A stretch of DNA of 64,000 nt from an uncultured Alistipes sp. (GTDB lineage Bacteria > Bacteroidota > Bacteroidia > Bacteroidales > Rikenellaceae), in assembly GCA_900544265.1 (NCBI GenBank), contig UQUQ01000008.1:1-64000 (forward strand), given 5' to 3'. The position numbers and the translations under genes are program-made. Shown in pieces: positions 45,254-54,547 of this stretch (within the stretch, counting starts at the first letter, position 1; the number at the start of each line of letters is the position of its first letter). A model generated the notes under the pieces. It did not search any database. It was not told where the DNA came from and worked only from the letters and a program-made list of their open reading frames with translations.

Positions 45254-47359
45254 CTACCGGCGGTTCTCCTCCTTGAGTTTTTGCAGTTCGTACATCCGGT
45301 CGCGGAACTTCGCCGCGGCGAGGAAATCCAGCGACTTGGCCGCGCGTTCCATATCCTCGCGGGCCCGGGCGATCAGCACGTCGAGGTCCTCGCCCGGTCC
45401 GGGCAGTCCCGCCGTGGCAACGGCCGTGCGGGTGCCTGCCGCGGGGCGGCCCGCTTTCGAGGCGGTGTAGCCCTTCGCCACGTCGGCCGCCACGGCGTAG
45501 TGCTCCTCGACGATGGGGTAGGCCGTGAGGTCGGCCGGGGCCTCGGTGCGGCCCGCCAGCAGGGTGCTCTGCCCCGTGCCGCTCTTCTGGGCGCGGCGCG
45601 GGAGCATGCCGTGCTCCATGTTGTAGCGGACCTGGATTTCGCGGCGGCGGTTGCTCTGCTCGATGGCGTAGCGCATCGACTCGGTGCAGGTGTCGGCGTA
45701 GAGGATCACGTTGCCCTGCGAGTGGCGCGCGGCGCGCCCGGCGATCTGCGTGAGCGAGCGCACGTTGCGCAGGAAGCCCTCCTTGTCGGCGTCGAGGATC
45801 GCCACGAGGGCCACCTCCGGCAGGTCGAGCCCCTCGCGCAGCAGGTTCACGCCCACGAGCACGTCGAAGAGCCCGGCGCGCAGATCCTCGAGAATCTGGA
45901 TGCGTTCGAGCGTGTCGACATCCGAGTGGATGTAGCGGTTGCGCACCCCCACGCGGTCGAAATATTTCGAGAGCTCCTCGGCCATGCGCTTGGTGATGGT
46001 CGTGACGAGCACCTTGTCGTCGTGCTTCACGCGCTTGTCGATCTCCTCGATCAGGTCGTCGATCTGGTTGACCGTCACGCGCACCTCCAGCGGCGGGTCC
46101 ACAAGCCCCGTGGGGCGGATCAGCTGTTCGACGACCACCCCCTCGCTCTTCATCAGCTCCCAGTCGGCGGGCGTGGCGCTCACGTAGATCGACGTGCCCT
46201 GCAGCTGCTCGAACTCGGCGAAGGTCAGCGGGCGGTTGTCCTTGGCGGCCGGGAGGCGGAAGCCGTACTCGACGAGATTCTCCTTGCGGGCGCGGTCGCC
46301 GCCGTACATGGCGTGCACCTGCGGCAGGGTCACGTGGCTCTCGTCCACGACGAGCAGGTAGTCCTTCGGGAAGTAGTCGATCAGGCAGAAGGGGCGCGTC
46401 CCGGCGGCCCGTCCGTCGAAGTAGCGCGAGTAGTTCTCGATGCCGGGGCAGTAGCCCAGCTCCTTGATCATCTCCAGGTCGTACTCCACGCGCTGCTTGA
46501 TGCGCTGCGCCTCGGTCATGCGTCCCTCGCGCTCGAAGTGCTCGATCTGCTTGCCCAGGTCGAGGTAGATCTGCTGCACGGCGCTGTGGATGCGCTCCTT
46601 GGTCGTGACGAAGAGGTTGGTGGGGTAGATCGTCAGCGTGTCGAGCGACGAGATGCGCTGCCCGGTCACGGGGTCGATGATCTGGATCGCCTCGATCTCG
46701 TTGTCGAAGAACATCACGCGGAAACACTGGCTGCCGAACTCGCCGAAGGCTGCCATGATGTCGACCGTGTCGCCGTTGACACGGAAGGTCGCCGGCTCGA
46801 GGTCGCGCTCGGTGCGCGTGTAGAGCGCCTCGACGAGCTTGTAGAGGAAGTGCTTGTAGCTGACCACCTGCCCGACCTTCACGGTGATGGCCGTGGCGTG
46901 AAAGTCGGCCGGGTTGCCGCAGCCGTAGAGGCACGAGACGCTCGAGACGACGATCACGTCGCGCCGCCCCGAGAGGAGCGTGGCGACGGTTTGCAGACGC
47001 ATCTTCTCGATGTCGGCGTTGATCGAGAGGTCCTTCTCGATGTAGGTGTCCGTCGCCGGAAGGTAGGCCTCCGGCTGGTAGTAGTCGTAGTAGGAGACGA
47101 AGTACTCGACGGCATTCTCGGGAAAGAAGTTCTTGAATTCGCCGTAGAGCTGCGCCGCGAGGGTCTTGTTGTGGCTCAACACCAGCGTCGGACGCTTCAG
47201 CTCGGCGATGACGTTGGCCACCGTGAAGGTCTTGCCCGAGCCGGTGACGCCCAGCAGCGTGTTGTGCTTCGAGCCGTGGCGGATCGCGCCGACGAGCTGT
47301 GCGATGGCCTCCGGCTGGTCGCCCATCGGGGCGTAGTCCGATACGAGTTTGAAATCCAT
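45254..47359 (-). CDS. uvrB: Excinuclease ABC subunit B
   Basis: Damage-verification helicase of nucleotide excision repair. The 701-residue protein has Walker A (LLGVTGSGKTFTVANV), the beta-hairpin region EYFVSYYDYYQPEAYLP, DESHVTLPQ, GVNLLREGLDLPEV, helicase motif VI IAGRAARHSQG and a C-terminal UVR motif (FLAAAKFRDRMYELQ). A TACCTTTG element lies exactly four bases before the ATG. Long antisense frames over it are GC shadows. Confidence 0.98.
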   Translation of the reverse strand: MDFKLVSDYAPMGDQPEAIAQLVGAIRHGSKHNTLLGVTGSGKTFTVANVIAELKRPTLVLSHNKTLAAQLYGEFKNFFPENAVEYFVSYYDYYQPEAYLPATDTYIEKDLSINADIEKMRLQTVATLLSGRRDVIVVSSVSCLYGCGNPADFHATAITVKVGQVVSYKHFLYKLVEALYTRTERDLEPATFRVNGDTVDIMAAFGEFGSQCFRVMFFDNEIEAIQIIDPVTGQRISSLDTLTIYPTNLFVTTKERIHSAVQQIYLDLGKQIEHFEREGRMTEAQRIKQRVEYDLEMIKELGYCPGIENYSRYFDGRAAGTRPFCLIDYFPKDYLLVVDESHVTLPQVHAMYGGDRARKENLVEYGFRLPAAKDNRPLTFAEFEQLQGTSIYVSATPADWELMKSEGVVVEQLIRPTGLVDPPLEVRVTVNQIDDLIEEIDKRVKHDDKVLVTTITKRMAEELSKYFDRVGVRNRYIHSDVDTLERIQILEDLRAGLFDVLVGVNLLREGLDLPEVALVAILDADKEGFLRNVRSLTQIAGRAARHSQGNVILYADTCTESMRYAIEQSNRRREIQVRYNMEHGMLPRRAQKSGTGQSTLLAGRTEAPADLTAYPIVEEHYAVAADVAKGYTASKAGRPAAGTRTAVATAGLPGPGEDLDVLIARAREDMERAAKSLDFLAAAKFRDRMYELQKLKEENRR

Positions 47360-47363
47360 GCAG

Positions 47364-47371
47364 CAAAGGTA
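47364..47371 (-). promoter_or_regulatory. -7 element of uvrB (leaderless geometry)
   Basis: Exact TACCTTTG on the minus strand with the four bases CTGC before the ATG. Confidence 0.7.
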
Positions 47372-47716
47372 GTGATAAAATGAAAGAGTTTTCCATTTCT
47401 TGCCGCTTTTCTGCGCCCGCCGCGGCGGCCCGCCGCCTTCGGTGCCGTCTGCAGGCCGGACCTGCCCCCACGCCCCGTCCCGACGGGGGCTTTGCGATTC
47501 AGGGGCAGAAGCTCCCCGGATGTCTGCTGATGAGATCAGAGGTCGGAATACCGGCCGGGCCGCAGGAGCATGTGGCTGAAACAGAGGATGCCATGCGGCG
47601 GGAAGGCGTCGTCGGGACCCTGGGTGTTCATCGCTCCGGGACGCGGTGCCGGTCGCATTGTACGGGGTGATGGAGATTTTTAACGCCGAATCGCTCCGCT
47701 TTCGGCCGATTATTCC
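47372..47716. other. Divergent uvrB-dnaG intergenic region without a clear gene
   Basis: About 345 bases. A 96-codon frame at 47380-47670 exists but starts inside the uvrB promoter and its composition (Pro/Ala/Arg) looks non-coding. No terminator, repeat or structured RNA stands out. Confidence 0.5.
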
Positions 47717-47724
47717 TACCTTTG
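47717..47724 (+). promoter_or_regulatory. -7 element of dnaG
   Basis: Exact TACCTTTG six bases before the dnaG ATG, implying a leader of at most a few bases. Confidence 0.65.
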
Positions 47725-47730
47725 TAGGCT

Positions 47731-49704
47731 ATGATTGATCCCGAAACAGTAGACCGCATCTATGCCGCCGCCAATATCGTCGATATTGTCAGCGACTACG
47801 TCACGCTCCGGCGCAAGGGGGTGAACTACGTGGCCTGCTGTCCGTTCCACAACGAGAAGACCCCGTCGTTCGTCGTCTCGCCCGCCAAGGGGCTCTTCAA
47901 GTGCTTCGGCTGCGGCAAGGGCGGCAATGCCGTCACCTTCCTCATGGAGCACGAGAGCCTGACCTATCCCGAGGCGCTGAAGATGGTGGCCAAGCGCTAC
48001 GGCATCGAGGTCCACGAGAAGGAGCTTTCGGAGGAGGAGGTGCGGCGCAACGACGACCGCGAGTCGATGTTTGCGCTGAACGGCTGGGCCGCGGAGTACT
48101 TCGCCAACTACCTCCACCACGAGGCCGAAGGGATGAACGTAGGCATGTCCTACTTCCGCCGCACGCGCGGGCTTACCGACGCCACGATCCGCAAGTTCGG
48201 GCTGGGCTTCTGCCCCGCGAAGGGCGACCGCATGTCGCAGGCGGCCCTTGCGGCGGGCTACAAGCGCGAGTTCCTGCTCTCGACGGGCCTGTCGCTGGTC
48301 AGCGAGCGCGACGGCGCGCTCTACGACCGCTTCCGCGACCGCGTGATCTTCCCCGTGCACAACATCTCGGGCCGTATCGTGGCCTTCGGCGGCCGCACGC
48401 TCCGCACGGACAAGGCCGTGGCGAAGTACCAGAATTCGCCCGAGAGCGAGATATACAGCAAGAAACGCGAACTCTACGGCCTCTACTTCGCCAAGAAGGC
48501 GATCCAGCAGCTGAACTTCGCGATCCTGGTGGAGGGTTACCTCGACGTGATCTCGATGCACCAGGCCGGGATCGAGAATGTCGTCTCGTCGTCCGGCACG
48601 TCGCTCACGACGGAGCAGATCCGCCTGCTCGGGCGCTTCACGAAGAACATCACGGTGATCTACGACGGCGATGCGGCGGGTATCCACGCCTCGCTGCGCG
48701 GCATCGACATGATCCTCAAGGAGGGAATGAACGTGCGCGTCGTGCTGCTGCCCGAGCCCGAGGACCCCGACTCCTTCGCCCGGGCCCACACGGCCGACGA
48801 GGTGCAGGAGTACATCCGCGCCAACGAGCAGGACTTCCTGGCCTTCAAGGCGCGGCTGCTGCTCAAGGATGCCGAGGGCGATCCGATCCGCAAGGCGGCG
48901 CTCATCGGCGACATGGTGCAGTCGATCGCCCAGATTCCCGATGCGATCCAGCGCTCGGTCTTCATCAAGGAGTGCGCGCGGATCATGGACATCGACGAGC
49001 AGATCCTCATCTCGGAGGTGGCGCGCAAGCGGCTGACCACGTCCGGAGACCGCGAGACGGACGAGTTCCTGCGCCGGCAGACCGTGCAGCGGCAGCGCGA
49101 GGCGGCGCAGCACGAGGTGGAATATGCGCGCCGCGTGGAAGCGGGGAGCAGCTTCGAGGCGCTCGAGCGCGAGATCGTGAAGTACCTGCTCAAGTTCGGC
49201 CACTGCTCGTTCGACTTCAAGGAGGGTCGCGAGATGGTGCCGTGCAACGTCGCCGAGGTGATTTTCGGAGAGTTGAGCGACGACAACATCACCTTCCGCA
49301 ACCCGGTCTACGCCAAGATTATGGCCACGTACCGCGCACAGTGGGAGCAGACGGGCCCGGGGGTGGAGGTGCCCGTGCGGCTCTTCCTGAACCATGTCGA
49401 CCCGGAGGTGTGCAACGCGGCGGTCGACCTGCTGACGGCCGACGACAACTACGTTGCCAGCGAGCTGTGGCGCCGCAAGGAGGTGCATGTCGAGAGCGAG
49501 GCGGAGATGCTGGCCGTGGGGGTGCCGAAGGCGGTGACGCTCTACAAGTCGAAGGTCATCGACTCGCTCATCAAGGAGCTCAACGCCCGGCTGGCGGACG
49601 ATACGCTCACGGATGCCGAGCAGGAGGAGGTGCTGCGGCGCCTGGACGGCTACAACCGCGTGAAGGTGCAGATCGCCCACAAGCTCCGGCGGCTGATCCT
49701 CTGA
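47731..49704 (+). CDS. dnaG: DNA primase
   Basis: Makes RNA primers for replication. The 657-residue protein begins with a CHC2 zinc ribbon (Cys37, His40, Cys58, Cys61) in which a conserved basic patch lies, followed by the primase core (GYFRRTRG-like TYFRRTRG region) and a Toprim domain with VEGYLDVISMHQAG and the metal-binding YDGDAAGIHA. The C-terminal ~230 residues fit a DnaB-interaction region with weak conservation. Monocistronic, with its own promoter. Confidence 0.97.
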   Translation: MIDPETVDRIYAAANIVDIVSDYVTLRRKGVNYVACCPFHNEKTPSFVVSPAKGLFKCFGCGKGGNAVTFLMEHESLTYPEALKMVAKRYGIEVHEKELSEEEVRRNDDRESMFALNGWAAEYFANYLHHEAEGMNVGMSYFRRTRGLTDATIRKFGLGFCPAKGDRMSQAALAAGYKREFLLSTGLSLVSERDGALYDRFRDRVIFPVHNISGRIVAFGGRTLRTDKAVAKYQNSPESEIYSKKRELYGLYFAKKAIQQLNFAILVEGYLDVISMHQAGIENVVSSSGTSLTTEQIRLLGRFTKNITVIYDGDAAGIHASLRGIDMILKEGMNVRVVLLPEPEDPDSFARAHTADEVQEYIRANEQDFLAFKARLLLKDAEGDPIRKAALIGDMVQSIAQIPDAIQRSVFIKECARIMDIDEQILISEVARKRLTTSGDRETDEFLRRQTVQRQREAAQHEVEYARRVEAGSSFEALEREIVKYLLKFGHCSFDFKEGREMVPCNVAEVIFGELSDDNITFRNPVYAKIMATYRAQWEQTGPGVEVPVRLFLNHVDPEVCNAAVDLLTADDNYVASELWRRKEVHVESEAEMLAVGVPKAVTLYKSKVIDSLIKELNARLADDTLTDAEQEEVLRRLDGYNRVKVQIAHKLRRLIL

Positions 49705-49827
49705 CGGCGGGAAGAAAAAAGAGGGGCGGATGCCGGGTTGTACGCGCATCACTGCGCATACGGTGTGCAAACAGAAAATAAACAGAAAGATGTGTAAAAC
49801 ATATCAAAGATAATAGTTACCTTGGAC

Positions 49828-49847
49828 CGATACCCGCCCCGGTATCG
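49828..49847 (+). promoter_or_regulatory. Hairpin in the smpB leader
   Basis: Seven-base perfect stem CGATACC/GGTATCG with a six-base C-rich loop, between a TACCTTGG -7-like element (49818-49825) and the smpB start. Confidence 0.4.
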
Positions 49848-49879
49848 TGTGTCGCAAGATGTATGCCGATTTTGAATAT

Positions 49880-50344
49880 ATGGGAGAACAAAAGAAGATA
49901 AATATCCGCAACAAGCGCGCGACCTTCGACTACGAGATTCTCGAAGAGTGGGTTGCGGGCGTCGTGCTGGTCGGGACCGAGATTAAGTCGATCCGCGCCG
50001 GCAAGGCCTCGATGAGCGATTCGTTCTGTTATTTCGACAAGGGCGAACTGTGGATCCGGGGCGTCAACATCGCCGAGTACGACTGGGGCACGTGCAACAA
50101 CCACGCGCCGCGCCGCGACCGCAAGCTGCTGCTCACGCACCGCGAGCTGGAGAAGCTGCAGCGGGCGTCGCAGGACCGCGGGCTGACGATCGTGGGGCTG
50201 CGGCTCTTCCTGAACGAGCGCGGCCTGGCGAAGATCGTGATCGGCCTGGCCCGCGGCCGCAAGAGCTACGACAAGCGCGAGTATCTGAAGGAGAACGATG
50301 CGCGCCGCGAGATGGACAAGGCGATGAAGAACTACCGGCGGTAG
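49880..50344 (+). CDS. smpB: SsrA-binding protein
   Basis: Partner of tmRNA in trans-translation rescue of stalled ribosomes. The 154-residue protein has the family core [40 protein letters not shown] and the basic C-terminal tail ([18 protein letters not shown]). The start MGEQKKINI matches usual SmpB N-termini; in-frame ATG at 49859 or GTG at 49847 would add up to 11 residues. The tmRNA gene is not recognised in the window. Confidence 0.95.
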   Translation: MGEQKKINIRNKRATFDYEILEEWVAGVVLVGTEIKSIRAGKASMSDSFCYFDKGELWIRGVNIAEYDWGTCNNHAPRRDRKLLLTHRELEKLQRASQDRGLTIVGLRLFLNERGLAKIVIGLARGRKSYDKREYLKENDARREMDKAMKNYRR

Positions 50345-50369
50345 CGGCCGCAAAAACAACACAGCGAAG

Positions 50370-51149
50370 ATGAAAACGAAGATCGTGTTTCTGGATGTCG
50401 ACGGAACGCTCGTGAGCTTCCGCACGCACCGCGTGCCCGATTCGGCCCTCGAGGCCTTGCGCCGCGCCCATGCGCGGGGTGTCAGGCTCTTCATTGCCAC
50501 GGGCCGGGCGGTCGGGGACCTCGACCCCGTCGCCGCGATTCCCTACGACGGGGTCGTCGGGCTGAACGGTGCCGACTGCGTGCTGCGCACCGGTGAGGTC
50601 ATCGCCCGCCGGCCCATTCCGCAGGAGGCGTTCGAGCGGGCCATGGCGCTCTCCGACGAACTGGGCTTCCCGGTCGGGCTCGAACTCGACGGAGGCATTT
50701 ATGTCAACCGCATGTCGCCGGCCGTCACGGAGCTGGCCGCGCAGGTGGCGCACCCCGTGCCCGAGCTGACCGACCTGCGGGAGCTCTTTGCACGGACCGT
50801 GTGCTGCCAGATGTGCTTCTATCTGGACGAGGCGCTCGAACGGCGCGTGATGGAGCAGCTGCCCGGGCTGTCGACCAACCGCTGGAGCCCGCTCTTTACG
50901 GATGTCAACGTGCGCGGCGTGGACAAGGCGTCGGGCATCGCCGCCGTGACCGACTATTTCGGCCTGTCGCGCGACGAGACCATGGCCTTCGGCGACGGCG
51001 GCAACGACGTCGTGATGCTGCGGGCCGCCGGGATCGGCGTGGCGATGGGCAACGGCAGCGCCGCGGCCCGCGAGGCGGCCGACTACGTCACGGCGGACAT
51101 CGACGACGACGGCCTGCAGCGGGCGCTGGAGCACTTCGGCGTGATATAG
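50370..51149 (+). CDS. Cof-type HAD-IIB family phosphatase
   Basis: A 259-residue HAD hydrolase. Motif I is FLDVDGTLVS (nucleophile Asp), motif II IATGRAVG, motif III Lys lies in VRGVDKASGI and motif IV is FGDGGNDVVML. The large cap between motifs II and III identifies the Cof/IIB subclass, which dephosphorylates sugar phosphates, PLP or flavin nucleotides. The exact substrate is unknown. It follows smpB by 25 bases. Confidence 0.94.
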   Translation: MKTKIVFLDVDGTLVSFRTHRVPDSALEALRRAHARGVRLFIATGRAVGDLDPVAAIPYDGVVGLNGADCVLRTGEVIARRPIPQEAFERAMALSDELGFPVGLELDGGIYVNRMSPAVTELAAQVAHPVPELTDLRELFARTVCCQMCFYLDEALERRVMEQLPGLSTNRWSPLFTDVNVRGVDKASGIAAVTDYFGLSRDETMAFGDGGNDVVMLRAAGIGVAMGNGSAAAREAADYVTADIDDDGLQRALEHFGVI

Positions 51150-51224
51150 CGCGGTCCGGGGCTGCGGTGCGGAGCTTGCGCCGCGGGGTCCGGAGAGGGT
51201 TTTGCAGACAAAAAATATTGAGAT

Positions 51225-51932
51225 ATGAGTTTGATATTGTGTATCGAGACCGGCACGGACATCTGTTCGGTCGGTATTGCCAAGGACGGCGAGCTGCTCT
51301 CCCTGCGTGAGAGCGACGAGGGGCGCGACCATGCCCGCATGGTGGGGGTCTTTGCCGACGAACTGTTCCGCGAGACGGGCATTGCTCCCGACGACCTGGA
51401 TGCCGTGGCCGTGGGCAAGGGGCCCGGCTCCTACACCGGACTGCGCATCGGCGTCTCCTTTGCCAAGGGGCTCTGCTACGGGTTGCAGAAGCCGCTGCTG
51501 GCCGTCGGGTCGCTCGACGCCCTGACCGAAGTGGCGCGCGAGGACTACGAGGCGGGCATCATCTCGGTCGAGCACTGGGAGGATGCCGTGCTCTGCCCGA
51601 TGGTCGACGCCCGCCGCATGGAGGTCTACGCGCAGCTCTTCGATGTGCGGGGGCAGGCGTTGAGCGGGGTTTCGGCCGAGGTGATCGGACCCGAAAGTTT
51701 TGCGGAGTACCGTGCAGGTGACCGGCCGTTCGTTATCTTCGGCAACGGGGCCCGCAAGTGTGCCGACGTGCTGACGGGCGCGACGCTCGTTGAAGTGACC
51801 CCCTCGGCGCGCGGTCTGGTCCGCCTGGCGCAGGCGGCGCTCGAGGCCGGTCGGACGGAGGACATCGCCTACTTCGAGCCCTTCTACCTGAAGGATTTTG
51901 TGGTGACGACCTCCAAAAAACGGCTCTTCTGA
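51225..51932 (+). CDS. tsaB: tRNA threonylcarbamoyladenosine biosynthesis protein TsaB
   Basis: Non-catalytic partner of TsaD in making t6A37 in ANN-decoding tRNAs. The 235-residue ASKHA-fold protein begins LILCIETGTDICSVGI and has the strongly conserved AVGKGPGSYTGLRIG loop and PMVDARRMEVY. tsaD is not in the window. It is followed after 26 bases by an unknown gene. Confidence 0.95.
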   Translation: MSLILCIETGTDICSVGIAKDGELLSLRESDEGRDHARMVGVFADELFRETGIAPDDLDAVAVGKGPGSYTGLRIGVSFAKGLCYGLQKPLLAVGSLDALTEVAREDYEAGIISVEHWEDAVLCPMVDARRMEVYAQLFDVRGQALSGVSAEVIGPESFAEYRAGDRPFVIFGNGARKCADVLTGATLVEVTPSARGLVRLAQAALEAGRTEDIAYFEPFYLKDFVVTTSKKRLF

Positions 51933-51958
51933 CGCGCACCTCCGGTTCCGACGCGAAG

Positions 51959-52513
51959 ATGACCCGCGACGAACTGGTGCGGATGCTCTCCGAGCGTGTC
52001 GGCGAGGACTTCGCCGGGGAGATGGCCCGCCGGGTGGTGGCCGCCGATGCCGTCGCGACACTCTATGCCGTGGCGACCGATCCCGCCGCAGTCCTGCCGC
52101 GCCCGTTGCGCGAGAAGGTTGCCTTCCGGAGCGCCTATGTGCTCGAGCGGCTCTATTTCCGCTGGCCCGAGCGCTTTATGCCCCATGCGGAGCGGTTTTG
52201 TGAGCGGGACTTCGCCGCAGCGTCGGGAATGAGCGCCCGCCGCTGTTTCGGCAAGATCATGGCCGACCTGCTGCGGCGGTTCCGGCCCTCGGATGACGCG
52301 GCGGAGCGGATTGCCGAGGCGGCGGCCGAGTGGCTGGCCGATCCGTCATCGCCCGTGGCGGTGAAGGTTTGGGCCTTCGAGGTGCTGGAGTGTTGCCGCG
52401 ACAGGGTTGCCTGGGTCGACGAATCGTGGAGTGACCTGCTGGACCTCTTTGCCCGGAATGCGACACCCGGAATCACCTGCCGGCTGCGGCGCCTGCAGGA
52501 AAAGAACTGTTGA
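51959..52513 (+). CDS. Hypothetical helical (HEAT-like) protein
   Basis: A 184-residue, almost entirely alpha-helical protein with alternating hydrophobic helices (FRSAYVLERLYFRWPERF, AVKVWAFEVLECC). This pattern resembles short HEAT-repeat proteins found in Bacteroidota next to tRNA-modification genes, but no family can be named. Start MTRDELVRMLSE chosen 26 bases after tsaB; a strong terminator follows. Confidence 0.75.
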   Translation: MTRDELVRMLSERVGEDFAGEMARRVVAADAVATLYAVATDPAAVLPRPLREKVAFRSAYVLERLYFRWPERFMPHAERFCERDFAAASGMSARRCFGKIMADLLRRFRPSDDAAERIAEAAAEWLADPSSPVAVKVWAFEVLECCRDRVAWVDESWSDLLDLFARNATPGITCRLRRLQEKNC

Positions 52514-52530
52514 AACTGTCCCGCCAATGT

Positions 52531-52560
52531 AAAGCCCCCGGAGTTGTTCCGGGGGCTTTT
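52531..52560. terminator. Terminator between unknown gene and rmuC
   Basis: Twelve-base perfect stem AAAGCCCCCGGA with complement, five-base loop and T residues; usable from both sides. Confidence 0.85.
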
Positions 52561-52659
52561 GTTTGTGTTTGCGAAGCGATTGCTGCGGAGCGGAGGCAGG
52601 GTGGCGGCAGGGCTGCCGTGGAGTTGTGGCGGGACGGCGAACGCTTGACCCTGTCGCGG

Positions 52660-52770
52660 TTGGCGGCGGCGAACGGGCGGCTCGTCACGTCCGGTGGCGG
52701 CGACCGGTTGGCCCGTTACGGTTGGCGGTGACGACCGGTTGGTCCGTTACGGTCGGCGGCGGCCCGAGAA
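52660..52770. repeat. Degenerate ~31-bp tandem repeat, about three copies
   Basis: Units of the type TTGGCGGCGACCGGTTGGCCCGTTACGG begin near 52660, 52692, 52722 and 52752 (partial). They fill the gap between the terminator and the rmuC stop codon. Confidence 0.7.
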
Positions 52771-52783
52771 GGTCTGCCCGAGG

Positions 52784-54268
52784 TTACTTTTCCGCGGCGT
52801 CCGCCGGATTTGCCGGATTTGCCGGATTTGCGGTACCCTCCGGAATTGCGGCGCTGCCGTCGTTGTCGCCCGGCTCGTCGTCGTTGCCTGCGGCCTCGAG
52901 CGTGCGGGCGTCGTGCTGCCGCTTGGTCTGGAGCCGCGCCGTGCGCCGCAGCCGCTCGCCCACGCGGATGATGTTGTCGTTGCCCGTGCAGAGGCGCTTG
53001 TGGGCATCCTCGTAGGCGCCGCGCGCCTTGTCGAGCGCCGCGCCGACATTTTCGAGCGATGAGGTGAAGGCCACGAGCTGCTCGTAGAGCTTCAGCCCGC
53101 AGGCGGCGATCTCCTTCGTGTTCTTGTCCTGATCGTTGTATTTCCACAGGTCGGCGACCATCTTCAGCAGCGCAAAGAGGTTCGTCGGCGACGAGATGAT
53201 GACCTTCTTGTCGTAGGCGTCCGACCAGATCGCCGTGTCGTTCTGCAGGGCGGCGAGGAAGGCCGGTTCGTTGGGGATGAACATGATGACGAAGTCCGGG
53301 GAGTTCAGCCTCCGCTGGTACTCCTTGCGGCCGAGTTCGGTGACGTGCTGGCGCACCGAGGCCACGTGTGCCGCGAGGTGGCGTTGCCGCTCGGCCTCGG
53401 TCTCGGCCGACGTGTAGGCGACGAAGGCCGTGAGCGAGACCTTCGAGTCGATGACGATGTCCTTCTTTTCGGGCAGGTGCAGCACGACGTCGGGCCGCAG
53501 GTTGCGCCCCTCCTCGTCCTTGATGTTGTACTGCGTCTCGTAGTGGATGCCCCGCGTGAGGGCCGAGCTGTCGAGGATCGTCTCCAGCAGCATCTCGCCC
53601 CAGTCGCCCTGCACCTTCGAGTTGCCCTTCAGCGCGCTGGTGAGGTTCTGCGCCTCGGTCGAGATCGTGCGGTTGAGCTCCATGAGCTGCTTCAACTCGG
53701 CCTTCAGCTCGCCGCGCTGCGAGGTCTGCGTGGTGTAGATCTCCTCGACGCGCTTGCGAAAGTCGGTGATGTTGTCCCGGAAGGGTTTGAGCAGCAGGTC
53801 GATCTGCTCCTGGCTGCTCTGGCGGAAGCGCTGCGACTGCTCGCCCAGAATCTCCGTGGCGAGGTTGCGGAACTGCAGGCGGAAGGTCTCCTCCTGCTTC
53901 TCGCGGGCCGCGCGCTCGGCCTCGCGCTCCTCGGCGCTGCGCTGCCGCAGGGCGGCGATCTCGGCCGCGGAGGAGGCCCGCAGGGCCGCCAGCTCGGCCT
54001 CGGTGCGGCCGTGCTCGGCCGTAAGCGTGCGGAGCTGCTCCTCGCTGCGGGTGCGGAGCTCGCGCTCGGCGCCGGCGGCCTGCTCGGCTGCCGCGGCACG
54101 TGTTTCGGCCTGCATCAGACGGCCTGCCGTGTCGCGCTCGCGTTCGGCGGTCTCGGCCCCCTCGCGGCGCAGACGCGCAGTCTCGCGACGGGAAGCGATA
54201 TAAAGAGCCCCGAGCGTTGCGGCGACCGCTCCGAGCAGGGTGATGACAAGAAGAAGTCCGGTATTCAT
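52784..54268 (-). CDS. rmuC: DNA recombination protein RmuC
   Basis: A 494-residue RmuC-family protein thought to limit DNA rearrangement. An N-terminal membrane helix (LLLVITLLGAVAATLGALYI) is followed by a ~130-residue Glu/Arg/Ala coiled coil and the nuclease-like RmuC core: KVQGDWGEMLLETIL, RPDVVLHLPEKKDIVIDSKV (catalytic Asp/Lys region) and VIISSPTNLFALLK. The C-terminus ends in three ANP repeats encoded by a nine-base repeat. It is the last native gene before the low-GC island. Confidence 0.95.
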   Translation of the reverse strand: MNTGLLLVITLLGAVAATLGALYIASRRETARLRREGAETAERERDTAGRLMQAETRAAAAEQAAGAERELRTRSEEQLRTLTAEHGRTEAELAALRASSAAEIAALRQRSAEEREAERAAREKQEETFRLQFRNLATEILGEQSQRFRQSSQEQIDLLLKPFRDNITDFRKRVEEIYTTQTSQRGELKAELKQLMELNRTISTEAQNLTSALKGNSKVQGDWGEMLLETILDSSALTRGIHYETQYNIKDEEGRNLRPDVVLHLPEKKDIVIDSKVSLTAFVAYTSAETEAERQRHLAAHVASVRQHVTELGRKEYQRRLNSPDFVIMFIPNEPAFLAALQNDTAIWSDAYDKKVIISSPTNLFALLKMVADLWKYNDQDKNTKEIAACGLKLYEQLVAFTSSLENVGAALDKARGAYEDAHKRLCTGNDNIIRVGERLRRTARLQTKRQHDARTLEAAGNDDEPGDNDGSAAIPEGTANPANPANPADAAEK

Positions 54269-54547
54269 GTGGGCAAATTTAGTGAATATCGCTGGAATAA
54301 TCGAAGAAAATCAGCAGATTAACGCAATAGAAACTGAGATTTAAGTAGTTAGGAGAAAATCGCAGAAGTTGGGTAGAGGACTGAAAACTGTTTCAAAGCG
54401 GATTGGAGAAAGAGAACGGTTTCCTATTCGTTACCCGCCAGAAGTGCAGATTTAACAGTCGCCGCTTCGTTTGCGCCGTTCTGCGTAGGTTTGCTTGTCA
54501 AGGTTTAACTCGTTGATTTATAGTTTTGCAACCAAAAAAGGACGAGT

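Noticed and set aside
45230..47383. A 717-codon open frame antisense to uvrB
   Set aside because: uvrB is complete with all motifs and promoter; the + frame has no recognisable domain.
47380..47670. A 96-codon frame between uvrB and dnaG
   Set aside because: It begins at the uvrB promoter, has Pro/Ala/Arg-rich composition and no similarity-like features.
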